Source of the DNA: an uncultured Eubacterium sp. | GTDB lineage: Bacteria; Bacillota; Clostridia; Lachnospirales; Lachnospiraceae | Reading direction: 5' to 3' | DNA: 60,679 nucleotides | NCBI GenBank assembly: GCA_900545725.1 | Contig: URAI01000006.1 | Location: forward strand, 1 to 60,679 | Part shown: one piece after another, positions 52,833-60,679 of the stretch | How positions within the stretch are numbered: position 1 is the stretch's first letter | Layout of the letters: every line of letters starts with the position of its first letter | Translations under genes and position numbers: made by a program | The notes under the pieces: model-generated | Database searches by the model: none | The model's input: the letters and a program-made list of their open reading frames with translations, nothing else | What the model was told of the DNA's origin: nothing

Positions 52833-54185
52833 ATGGGAAAGTATTTTGGAACTGACGGGTTCAGAGGAGAGGCTAATGTTAATTTAACAGTTGAGCATGC
52901 TTATAAGGTAGGAAGATTCTTAGGCTGGTTTTATGGAAAGAACCATGAGAATGGGAAAGCTAAGATTGTTATTGGAAAGGATACAAGAAGAAGCAGTTAT
53001 ATGTTTGAATATTCACTTGTAGCCGGACTTACAGCATCAGGAGCTGATGCTTATCTTTTACATGTTACAACTACTCCAAGTGTGTCATATGTCGTAAGAA
53101 CAGAAGACTTTGATTGTGGTATTATGATTTCTGCAAGTCATAATCCATTTTATGATAATGGAATTAAGCTTATTAATGACAAGGGCGAGAAGATGAGAGA
53201 GGATGTCATTAATGAGATTGAGAAGTATCTTGATGGTGATATGGAGGAGCTTCCATATGCAACAAGGGAAAAAATCGGATGTACGGTTGACTATACTGCA
53301 GGACGTAACAGATATATGGGATATCTTATGAGTCTTGCAATATATTCATTTAAGGATAAGAGAATTGGTCTTGATGCCGCTAACGGCAGTGCGTGGTCAC
53401 TTGCGAAGGGAGTATTTGATGCCTTAGGCGCTAAGACCTATGTAATTAATGCACAGCCTGATGGAACTAATATTAATGAGAACTGTGGTTCAACACATAT
53501 CGAAGGTTTACAGGCTCTTGTTAAGAGAGAACATCTTGATGTGGGATTTGCATTTGACGGGGATGCAGACAGATGTCTTTGTGTTGATGAGAATGGTAAT
53601 GTTATAACAGGTGACCATATTTTATATATTTATGGCTGTTATATGAAGGACAGAGATAAGCTTGTAGGTAATAAGGTAGTTACAACAGTTATGTCTAACT
53701 TCGGACTTTATAAGGCATTTGATGCGGCTGGTATTGAATATGAAAAGACTGCTGTAGGCGATAAGTATGTATATGAATGTATGTCTGAACATGGTTACAG
53801 AATAGGTGGCGAACAGTCAGGACATATTATATTCAGTAAGTATGCGACTACAGGAGATGGAATTATTACAGCACTTAAGATAATGCAGGCAATGATAGGA
53901 AGAAAGAAGACTTTAAGCCAGCTTGCAGCACCACTTTCTATCTATCCGCAGGTGCTTAAGAATGTAAGGGTTACTGATAAGACAGAAGCTCAAAATGACG
54001 CTGCTGTTAAAGAAGCCGTAAGCAAAGTTACAGAAGAGCTTGGCGGAAACGGACGTATTCTTGTTCGTGAAAGCGGTACGGAACCTGTTGTAAGAGTTAT
54101 GGTTGAGGCAGGAAGTACCGAGGAATGTGAAATGTACGTTGACAGGGTAATTGATGTTATTAGGCAGAGAGGATATTGCATTTAA
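52833..54185 (+). CDS. glmM: Phosphoglucosamine mutase/phosphohexomutase family enzyme
   Basis: 450 aa. Active-site phosphoserine loop ISASHNPFYDNGIKLI, metal-binding DGDADRCL, sugar loop GGEQSGHI and phosphate-binding RESGTEPVVRVM: the pattern of bacterial GlmM (glucosamine-6-P to glucosamine-1-P). The N-terminus GKYFGTDGFRGEANV also fits GlmM. TGGAG 6 nt upstream. Coupled by TAATG to the next gene, an unusual neighbour for glmM, so a pathway-specific paralogue is possible. Confidence 0.88.
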   Translation: MGKYFGTDGFRGEANVNLTVEHAYKVGRFLGWFYGKNHENGKAKIVIGKDTRRSSYMFEYSLVAGLTASGADAYLLHVTTTPSVSYVVRTEDFDCGIMISASHNPFYDNGIKLINDKGEKMREDVINEIEKYLDGDMEELPYATREKIGCTVDYTAGRNRYMGYLMSLAIYSFKDKRIGLDAANGSAWSLAKGVFDALGAKTYVINAQPDGTNINENCGSTHIEGLQALVKREHLDVGFAFDGDADRCLCVDENGNVITGDHILYIYGCYMKDRDKLVGNKVVTTVMSNFGLYKAFDAAGIEYEKTAVGDKYVYECMSEHGYRIGGEQSGHIIFSKYATTGDGIITALKIMQAMIGRKKTLSQLAAPLSIYPQVLKNVRVTDKTEAQNDAAVKEAVSKVTEELGGNGRILVRESGTEPVVRVMVEAGSTEECEMYVDRVIDVIRQRGYCI

Positions 54186-55966
54186 TGAAGGAAAAGGTAA
54201 TATCGTTCTTTAAAAACACCTATAAAGATATTATTGCTGTATTGGTAATCATTCTTGTGACTACTGCACTTTTGATACATTTTTATGGATTACAGAACAT
54301 GGACATGTCTGTTCCATTTGGTTATGATGGAACAGATGCCATGTCAAGTCTTGTTGAGGCTAAGATGACACAGGAAACAGGCTGGAATCTATATACTGAT
54401 AAGCTTGCAGCACCAATAGGTTTTGATAATAGTAATAATATTATTACCGGTCTTCATAATACGGACCAGTTAATGGTTAAGCTGTACACACTTGTTACAG
54501 GAGATTATGTCAAGGGAGTTAATTTTACATTTTTAACGACATTTTATCTTATAGGAATTATAAGTTATTTTGTATTAAGGCAGCTTGATTTAAGACGTTT
54601 TATAAGTGTTATGGGAGCGATGACATATTCTTTTCTGCCATTCATATTCTTTAGAAATGTAGAACATCTTGTATTATCAAGCTATTATTTTATACCACTT
54701 CTTGTATTGCTTTGCATATGGATATATGAAGATGACAGATTCCTTGTATTTGACAGGACATTTTTCCATTATAAGAAAAATATTGCAGCTATTATATTTA
54801 CAGCGCTTATAGCCAACAGTGGTATTGTGTACTGGCAGTTTCTTGGATGCTTTTTTCTTGTGGTAACAGCACTTGTCAATGCCTTGCGTTCAGGAAGGCT
54901 TCGTTGTATCAGGCAGTCAGCGGTATGTATTGTGCTCATTATAGTATTTATGCTTATAGGCTGTATGCCTGAGATAATAAGTATTATCGGTGGAAGTTCA
55001 GGTACTGCCGGAAGATTAAGAAGCATGTATGATGCGGAAAGTTATTCGCTTAAGATTATACAGCTTATTATGCCGGTAAGAAGCCATGGCATAACATATC
55101 TTGAAAATATAATACAGGAATATAATAACGATGCACCTCTGGTCAATGAAAATGCATCTGCATATCTTGGTATAATAGGTGTTATAGGTTTCTTTATTCT
55201 TCTTATTATGTTATTTAAAAGAAAGACGGATAAGCATGAAAGCATAGAATACAGCCGTATAGTGGCACTTTCGGAGCTTAATATATGTGCAGTTCTTTTT
55301 GGAACGATAGGCGGATTTGGTACAGTATTTTTTGTATTTATTTCACAGACATTAAGAGGATTTAACAGAATATCAGTATATATTGCTTTTTTTTGCATAA
55401 CAACAGTTTGTATAATATTTAACGTTGTTTTGGATAAATTAATAAAGAAAACAGATGATAAAAGGATACATGCAGCATACATAACGGCAGTAATATTGTT
55501 TATGCTTTTTGGAATATGGGAACAGAATCCGCATATAGACATTCCTTATATACATAATTACGAACAATGGACAAGCGATGATAATTTTGTAAAGAGCATA
55601 GAAAATGATGTTGAAGAATATACACTTATTTTCCAGCTTCCATATCAGGAATATCCTGAATCAGAAGGTCATAATCTTATGAAATCACAGGAACCGTTTG
55701 CCGGATATCTTCATTCGGTAACTTTAAGATGGAGTTTTGGTGTCAACAAAGAACATCCGGAGGCAGAATGGTATAAGGATGTATCAGAGCTTGAGGTGTC
55801 TGATATGGTTACACAGCTTAAGGCAAAGGACTTTGGTGGAATATACATAGACAGATATGGATATGAAGATGGTGCTTCTAAGCTTGAAAAGGAATTATCG
55901 GAATATCTGGGAAAGACACCAATGGTAAGTGATGATGGAAGATATGTATTTTATAAGTTGGCATAA
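54185..55966 (+). CDS. Multi-pass membrane protein, GT-C-like, unknown function
   Basis: 593 aa. About eleven helices between residues 18 and 430, a large first external loop with DMSVPFGYDGTDAM (acidic residues as in GT-C active loops) and a C-terminal soluble domain (about 440-593). It resembles YfhO-like and other polyprenyl-sugar-dependent glycosyltransferases of the GT-C class, but no family-specific motif was confirmed. The ATG overlaps the upstream stop (TAATG); an in-frame TTG at 54176 is the alternative. Confidence 0.7.
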   Translation: MKEKVISFFKNTYKDIIAVLVIILVTTALLIHFYGLQNMDMSVPFGYDGTDAMSSLVEAKMTQETGWNLYTDKLAAPIGFDNSNNIITGLHNTDQLMVKLYTLVTGDYVKGVNFTFLTTFYLIGIISYFVLRQLDLRRFISVMGAMTYSFLPFIFFRNVEHLVLSSYYFIPLLVLLCIWIYEDDRFLVFDRTFFHYKKNIAAIIFTALIANSGIVYWQFLGCFFLVVTALVNALRSGRLRCIRQSAVCIVLIIVFMLIGCMPEIISIIGGSSGTAGRLRSMYDAESYSLKIIQLIMPVRSHGITYLENIIQEYNNDAPLVNENASAYLGIIGVIGFFILLIMLFKRKTDKHESIEYSRIVALSELNICAVLFGTIGGFGTVFFVFISQTLRGFNRISVYIAFFCITTVCIIFNVVLDKLIKKTDDKRIHAAYITAVILFMLFGIWEQNPHIDIPYIHNYEQWTSDDNFVKSIENDVEEYTLIFQLPYQEYPESEGHNLMKSQEPFAGYLHSVTLRWSFGVNKEHPEAEWYKDVSELEVSDMVTQLKAKDFGGIYIDRYGYEDGASKLEKELSEYLGKTPMVSDDGRYVFYKLA

Positions 55967-56077
55967 TCGTAGTTTAAAAAAGATAGTGGTAATTGTATGC
56001 CGGTTAGACAGGAATTTAAAATATTCCTAACATATAAGTCACAATATATTTAGTTAAAAAAGAAAAGGATTAATTAA

Positions 56078-58222
56078 ATGAAAATAAATATAAAAGATTA
56101 TATGGAACAGTTTAAAAAAGACGGTAAATATACACCTAAGTCATTCATATTTATATTTATGCTTGCAATAATATGTGTACAGGCAGCTGTAATAATATAT
56201 TGTAATCTTTTTGATTTGCAATATCATCTTGGCTTTGATGCTTCATCGGCATATCTTCATGCAGTTGAGATGTGGAGAGATAAGTCACTTGTTCCTGATA
56301 CATTTGCACTTACAACGACCCTTGGGCTTGATGCACCGGATGCACTTGCGGCACTTATTTACGGAATCACAGGAAATATCTTTGTATCATTTGGTATTGC
56401 CAATCTGATTATAGACGTAATTATATGCATAGTATTTTATAATCTGTTAAAGGAGATAGGACTTACCTCGTTTTCAAGGGCGCTTGGATTTGTATTTTTC
56501 TTATGTCCATTTATGACACCTGACCATTTTACAGATAATAACCTTTCGTATTTTGCCATGGTATTTGGTGAACAGGCATCATATAGCATTAAGGTTACGG
56601 CTATGATGTTATTGCTGCTTGCAATATTTAAGCTGGAACATAATAAGAAATGTATTCCTACAATTATATTTGCAACACTTGCAAATATGCTTACATGCAT
56701 ATCAAGTGGTGTATATGTTGCGATAACTATTTTAGTACCGTGTATAATATATTATCTTATTAAGATGTTATATGAAAACAGCTACAGGGTATTGATAAGC
56801 AAAGGCATGATATTTTCACTTGTAATGCTTATATTAAGCTTTATAGGAAAGACAATATCAGCTAATATATTTACATTTGATTCACCTGAAAGCAATATGC
56901 TTCTTACAGGAATATATGACTTCTGGACGAATCTTGGAAGCCTTATAATGGGATATTTCCAGCTGTTCTGCGGAATATCAATAGAGACTGCTGTAAGCCT
57001 TTTTTCACTTAGAGGAATATTACAGATCTTGTCTGTAGGCTTTATTCTTTTTATGTTTATTCTTTTTGTCATATCAGTTATTAATGGTATAAAAAGGCTT
57101 AAGGAAAAGGAAAAGAATTTTGATTTTGTACTTCCATATGTTGTTATATTTGTAAATATAGCTGTATTCGTGTTTTCATATACGTTATATGATGAGGTGT
57201 TTTTTGAGTACAGATATCTGATTATTGTATATCTTATGCAGATACTTATATGCTGTAGTGTGGTTGATAAACTTACCGAAATACATATATTTAAAAATAT
57301 AATTGTTACAGTATTATCGGCAATATTACTTGCAGAGACATGTGGAATATTTAATTATTATCATAACGATACTTTTAATCAGGAGGTTGTATACCCACTT
57401 CTTGAAGCGGTTGATGAGCTTGATGTACCGGTGGCATATGTATGGGGAGAAGATATAAGTATTGATGCCAGGAATTTCAGAATAATCGATCTTAGTATGG
57501 TATACAGATGTCTTAATTACAATGTATACAATGATGGTGCTAACTGGGGAGATTATATATATTATGATGACAACAGCAGATGTACAGGCAAAGTTGTATT
57601 AATAAGCAATATGGATGAATTTAGCAGACTTCCTGAATTTATAAGCAGTAAATTTGAGATATATGATTTTTATGGTGATTTTATCATTTATATAGCTGAA
57701 AATAATCCGTTTGACCTTACGGCATGGGATAATACATCAGATACCAATATTAATTTTATGTATAGTAAGGGCGTTAATATTGATGAAGAAGACCTTGATA
57801 CTGATGGTTATTATACAGCGGATAAGGATGAAGATGGAGATATATTCAGAATGAAACTTCCGGATGTTGAAGCAGGAAAATATGATATTACTCTTGAATA
57901 TGAGATTGTTTATGATACGGAATCTGAAGAAGATGATGTGGATGATGAAAGTGTTGAAAATGATGAAATTAATATAACTGACAGTGAAGAAGATATGAGC
58001 TTTAATTTTGAGGCATATAAGACTGATTCAGAATTAGAAGAGGACGATGTTATTGAGGATATAGGTGAAAAACTTGCTGCTTCTGAAATAGACATAGAAG
58101 ATACAACAGTTACATTAAAAGATGTAGAGCTTAAAGAAATGGCAGATATTGTACTTAAAGTAGATAAGACAAGTGGTTCACTTATTAAGCTTAAAAAAGT
58201 TACTACAGTTAAACATAATTAA
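56078..58222 (+). CDS. Large multi-pass membrane protein with acidic extracellular tail
   Basis: 714 aa. About eleven to twelve helices to residue about 435, with a GT-C-like first loop (FDLQYHLGFDASSAYL). It is followed by a soluble domain and a strongly acidic region (about 600-670: SEEDDVDDESVENDE and LEEDDVIEDIGE) before a short beta-rich end. AAAAGG precedes the ATG. Together with 54185 it forms a membrane glycan-synthesis or anchoring pair; function is inferred. Confidence 0.7.
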   Translation: MKINIKDYMEQFKKDGKYTPKSFIFIFMLAIICVQAAVIIYCNLFDLQYHLGFDASSAYLHAVEMWRDKSLVPDTFALTTTLGLDAPDALAALIYGITGNIFVSFGIANLIIDVIICIVFYNLLKEIGLTSFSRALGFVFFLCPFMTPDHFTDNNLSYFAMVFGEQASYSIKVTAMMLLLLAIFKLEHNKKCIPTIIFATLANMLTCISSGVYVAITILVPCIIYYLIKMLYENSYRVLISKGMIFSLVMLILSFIGKTISANIFTFDSPESNMLLTGIYDFWTNLGSLIMGYFQLFCGISIETAVSLFSLRGILQILSVGFILFMFILFVISVINGIKRLKEKEKNFDFVLPYVVIFVNIAVFVFSYTLYDEVFFEYRYLIIVYLMQILICCSVVDKLTEIHIFKNIIVTVLSAILLAETCGIFNYYHNDTFNQEVVYPLLEAVDELDVPVAYVWGEDISIDARNFRIIDLSMVYRCLNYNVYNDGANWGDYIYYDDNSRCTGKVVLISNMDEFSRLPEFISSKFEIYDFYGDFIIYIAENNPFDLTAWDNTSDTNINFMYSKGVNIDEEDLDTDGYYTADKDEDGDIFRMKLPDVEAGKYDITLEYEIVYDTESEEDDVDDESVENDEINITDSEEDMSFNFEAYKTDSELEEDDVIEDIGEKLAASEIDIEDTTVTLKDVELKEMADIVLKVDKTSGSLIKLKKVTTVKHN

Positions 58223-58297
58223 ACAGATTAAAAATATGAATAAAAGCAGCTGCATTGTAATATTATTTAATAAGATTAATGCAGGGAATGGCAGGTT

Positions 58298-58774
58298 ATG
58301 TCAGGTAAAAGCTTATCACGGATAAAGCATTTAAAGAAGCCTGTATGTAAAGCATTAAAAAGGCTGCTTATTTCTATAATAATCGTTTTTTTAATTGCAG
58401 TTATTATGCATCTTATGGGCTGTTCAGTTATTTCTGATGACAATAAAAAGGTATCTGAAATTGATTACACAGTTGTGGAAAATCAGGATGTACCGGAAGA
58501 GCTTATGAAGCTTATAAAAGAAAAAAAGAAGAATACATTGAGGCTTACATACACAACTAAGGAATATACGTATCTTGTTGCCGGATATGGTACTCAGGAA
58601 ACAAGCGGATACAGTATTAAGGTTAATGATGTGTATCTTGGAAAAAATGCGATATATGCTGATGTAAGCCTGATAGGACCGGTTCAGGGTGAGAGTGTAA
58701 ATGAAATTCCTACAACGCCATATATTGTAATTAAGATGGAAAAGAGAGAAGAACCGGTAATATTTAATATGTAA
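58298..58774 (+). CDS. PrcB-like C-terminal domain protein, membrane-anchored
   Basis: 158 aa. Lys/Arg-rich start, hydrophobic helix (about 24-42) ending HLMGCSV, which may be a lipobox. The external domain holds YGTQETSGYSIKVNDVYL and the beta-strand end TTPYIVIKMEK, the PrcB_C pattern (named for the protease complex subunit of Treponema). No protease gene is adjacent. Terminator follows. Confidence 0.75.
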   Translation: MSGKSLSRIKHLKKPVCKALKRLLISIIIVFLIAVIMHLMGCSVISDDNKKVSEIDYTVVENQDVPEELMKLIKEKKKNTLRLTYTTKEYTYLVAGYGTQETSGYSIKVNDVYLGKNAIYADVSLIGPVQGESVNEIPTTPYIVIKMEKREEPVIFNM

Positions 58775-58788
58775 AATTGCAAATAAGG

Positions 58789-58825
58789 GCTGTTGCACTA
58801 AAAATTAGTGTGCAGCTTTTTTTTT
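58789..58825 (+). terminator. Terminator after the PrcB-like gene
   Basis: GCTGTTGCACTAA (58789-58801) with TTAGTGTGCAGC (58805-58816), small mismatch, then nine T's. Confidence 0.85.
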
Positions 58826-58966
58826 ATGTATAAACCGGTCATATTTATCAATAATTGTTCATATTAATTATGTAAAGGTAATGTAAACAGGGTAATGAAA
58901 ATAGTTATATCAACAAATAAGCTCTTTAAACATGGCTGAATAAATATAATAAAGGAGAATTGTTAA

Positions 58967-60556
58967 TTGATAGTCAGAAAAGAAAATATTCATGAAAACA
59001 GAATTAAATGCAGCAATGTAATGCAGATTACGTTAGATGATGATTTTAATGTTCCTGACAGTAAGCCGGATATAGATAATATTGTAAAAGAAAGGGGAAT
59101 CGTCCATATTGAATCAGCTAAGGCTGTAGCTGACAAGGCAGATGTTATAGGAATATTGGATTTTGCAATGTTATATACAGGGTCACAGGCTGATAAGAAA
59201 ATTCCGGTAAGTATGACGGGAAGCCTTAATTTTAATGAAAAAATCAATCTTTCAGAAGAGGCGGATAATACATATATTACAGCGCTGGCAAGACTTGAAG
59301 ATATAACAGTAAAGGCTGTTAATTCTAGAAAGATAAGTGTAAAAGCTGTTGTTGAAATAACTGTTATATGTGAAGAGCTTGAAGATGTCCTGGTAGGAAA
59401 CATGGTAGAAGAATTTGAAGAACAGGATGATATACAGATACTTAAAAGTAATATCAATTACTGCCAGCTTGCATTAAACCAGAAGGACAATTTAAGGATT
59501 AAGGAAAACATAAGTCTTACGGCCGGAAAGCCTGATATGGCGCAGATATTATGGGATGATATTGATATAAGAAGCTTTAATACAAGGCTTGAAAATGATA
59601 AGCTTCTTATAAATGGACAGATTAATGTTTTTGTTATGTACAGTGCAGCGGATGATGGTATGGTGCAGTGGTTTGAAACCGTAAAAGATTTTGATGGTGC
59701 TGTTGATATAAATGGCTGTAATTCTGATATGGTTAGTTATGTAAGATATGCATTAGTTAATACTAATATAGACATAAAACCTGATTATGATGGAGAAAAC
59801 AGGGAAGTAGCAGTTGAGCTTGAAATACAGTTAGATGTAAGGGCTTATGAAGAGAATGATAAGCAGATAATAACGGATATATATTCACCGGTAAAAAAGG
59901 TTGATATAACGGTGAAGGATGCCATTTTAAGACAGCTTCTTATCCATAATAATTCAAAATGCCGGGTTTCACAGAGAGTTAAAACAGATGAGTATACAAA
60001 TATTTTACAGATATGTAACTGTACAGGAATGGCACAGATAGATGATATAACATCAGATGATGAAGGACTTATTGTAGATGGAGCGATTGTTGTAAGCGTA
60101 TTTTATATAACATCAGATGATAACCGTCCAATGGAAAGTATGAAAACAGCAATACCATTTTCACATAAAATACAGGTAAAATGCGATGATTACGAAAAGA
60201 TGGAATATACAATTAATCCATTGGTGGAGGATTTAAGTGCTGTAATGACAGGAGGAAGCGAGATAGAGATAAAGGGGAGCATATCATTAGATACTATCTG
60301 TTTTAAAGCCTATAATGTGAGATCAATAATAGATTGTGAATTAAGTGAATATCCTGAAAATGAATTTTTAAAATTTCCAAGCATAATAGGTTATATAGCA
60401 AATGGTGAGGAAACACTCTGGGATATAGCAAGAAAGAATCATACAACAACAGAATCCATAAGAAAAAGAAACAGCCCACAGACAGAAAAAATACCCGACG
60501 ATATGCAGGTGAAAAGAGGAGAAAAGCTGCTTCTAGTAAAGGCGGCAAGAATATAA
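58967..60556 (+). CDS. SPOCS (DUF3794) and LysM protein, SipL-like
   Basis: 529 aa. Repeated DUF3794/SPOCS units (for example LDDDFNVPDSKPDIDNIVKE, then two further copies around 160-290 and 310-440), followed by a LysM domain at 474-525 (ETLWDIARKNHTTTESIRKR, GEKLLLV). SipL has this architecture and anchors the SpoIVA spore-coat layer in Clostridioides. Start is TTG at 58967, 9 nt after AAGGAG (58952-58957). Whether this organism sporulates is not shown here; paralogues also occur in non-sporulating Lachnospiraceae. Confidence 0.88.
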   Translation: MIVRKENIHENRIKCSNVMQITLDDDFNVPDSKPDIDNIVKERGIVHIESAKAVADKADVIGILDFAMLYTGSQADKKIPVSMTGSLNFNEKINLSEEADNTYITALARLEDITVKAVNSRKISVKAVVEITVICEELEDVLVGNMVEEFEEQDDIQILKSNINYCQLALNQKDNLRIKENISLTAGKPDMAQILWDDIDIRSFNTRLENDKLLINGQINVFVMYSAADDGMVQWFETVKDFDGAVDINGCNSDMVSYVRYALVNTNIDIKPDYDGENREVAVELEIQLDVRAYEENDKQIITDIYSPVKKVDITVKDAILRQLLIHNNSKCRVSQRVKTDEYTNILQICNCTGMAQIDDITSDDEGLIVDGAIVVSVFYITSDDNRPMESMKTAIPFSHKIQVKCDDYEKMEYTINPLVEDLSAVMTGGSEIEIKGSISLDTICFKAYNVRSIIDCELSEYPENEFLKFPSIIGYIANGEETLWDIARKNHTTTESIRKRNSPQTEKIPDDMQVKRGEKLLLVKAARI

Positions 60557-60631
60557 CCCATACATTGTTGATGTTATAATATATGTAAACTGATTGAAAA
60601 GAAACATTCGGCATATACCAAAACCACATTA

Positions 60632-60679
60632 TTTTTTGAAATGTAGAAAAGGCAGATTGGTGGTGGTGTGTGATATTTG
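60632..60679 (+). repeat. Possible start of a second palindromic element, cut by the window
   Basis: TTTTTTGAAATGTAG (60632-60646) is identical to 52346-52360, the start of the large palindrome, and is followed by similarly G-rich sequence ending GATATTTG (compare GATATGTAGAATTTG). Again it lies just behind a gene. The rest is outside the window. Confidence 0.4.

Noticed and set aside
55042..55542. 166-codon minus-strand frame in the GT-C-like gene
   Set aside because: Antisense shadow of hydrophobic coding sequence, no start signals.

Overview
The window is low-GC DNA from a Clostridia genome, most likely a Lachnospiraceae gut bacterium. The pointers are pervasive AT-rich intergenic DNA, strong AAGGAGG-type ribosome binding sites, the SPOCS/LysM protein at the right end, the glycine-tryptophan cell-wall repeat protein, an isoleucine-type T-box leader, and the mix of paralogues. 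Species cannot be named from the sequence alone.

Layout. 1-1.6 kb: the right end of an IS200/IS605 element (TnpB C-terminus plus omegaRNA-like end), a structured leader, tpiA, and a second orphan IS605 right end. 1.6-8.5 kb: a repeat array, tRNA-Leu(UAG), a dGTPase-like HD hydrolase, a small protein paired with an unusual metal P-type ATPase, and a secreted transglutaminase-like protein with 22-residue repeats. 8.6-15.9 kb: a BASS transporter behind a T-box, a Dabb protein, a fused ABC ATPase/FtsX-type transporter, a cytidylate-kinase-like protein and xpt.

16.1-29.1 kb is the first accessory-looking block. An AgrA/AgrC-type LytTR regulator and GHKL kinase precede two ABC-2 transporter modules interleaved with lipoproteins and one secreted protein. 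A promoter/leader cassette with 20-bp direct repeats occurs upstream of exported-protein genes, and a partly decayed AgrD-like autoinducer gene with no agrB beside it lies directly behind one copy. This looks like a peptide-responsive export, sensing or immunity locus.

29.3-36.4 kb is a mobile island inserted at the 5' end of a low-molecular-weight tyrosine phosphatase gene. An exact 27-bp direct repeat and a duplicated phosphatase start mark its ends. It carries an unknown 456-aa protein, a deletion scar joining an ICE cargo gene to an integrase tail, a candidate oriT-like inverted repeat, and an apparent restriction-modification system: an XRE regulator with a zinc ribbon, a putative PD-(D/E)XK nuclease, and a DNA methyltransferase that carries an N-terminal ribbon-helix-helix domain and a non-canonical HPPY motif.

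36.4-46.8 kb: a heterodimeric ABC exporter operon ending in a MarR regulator with a clear operator, an iron-type alcohol dehydrogenase, metE and a chemotaxis receptor. 47-60.6 kb: envelope glycan genes (SGNH esterase, GT2, MBOAT and its SGNH partner, phosphoglucomutase-family enzyme, two large multi-pass membrane proteins), a PrcB-like lipoprotein and a SipL-like protein. A 253-bp near-perfect inverted repeat at 52.36-52.61 kb folds as one long RNA with two hairpins that both present CAGGACG; the first bases of a possible second copy are cut by the window end.
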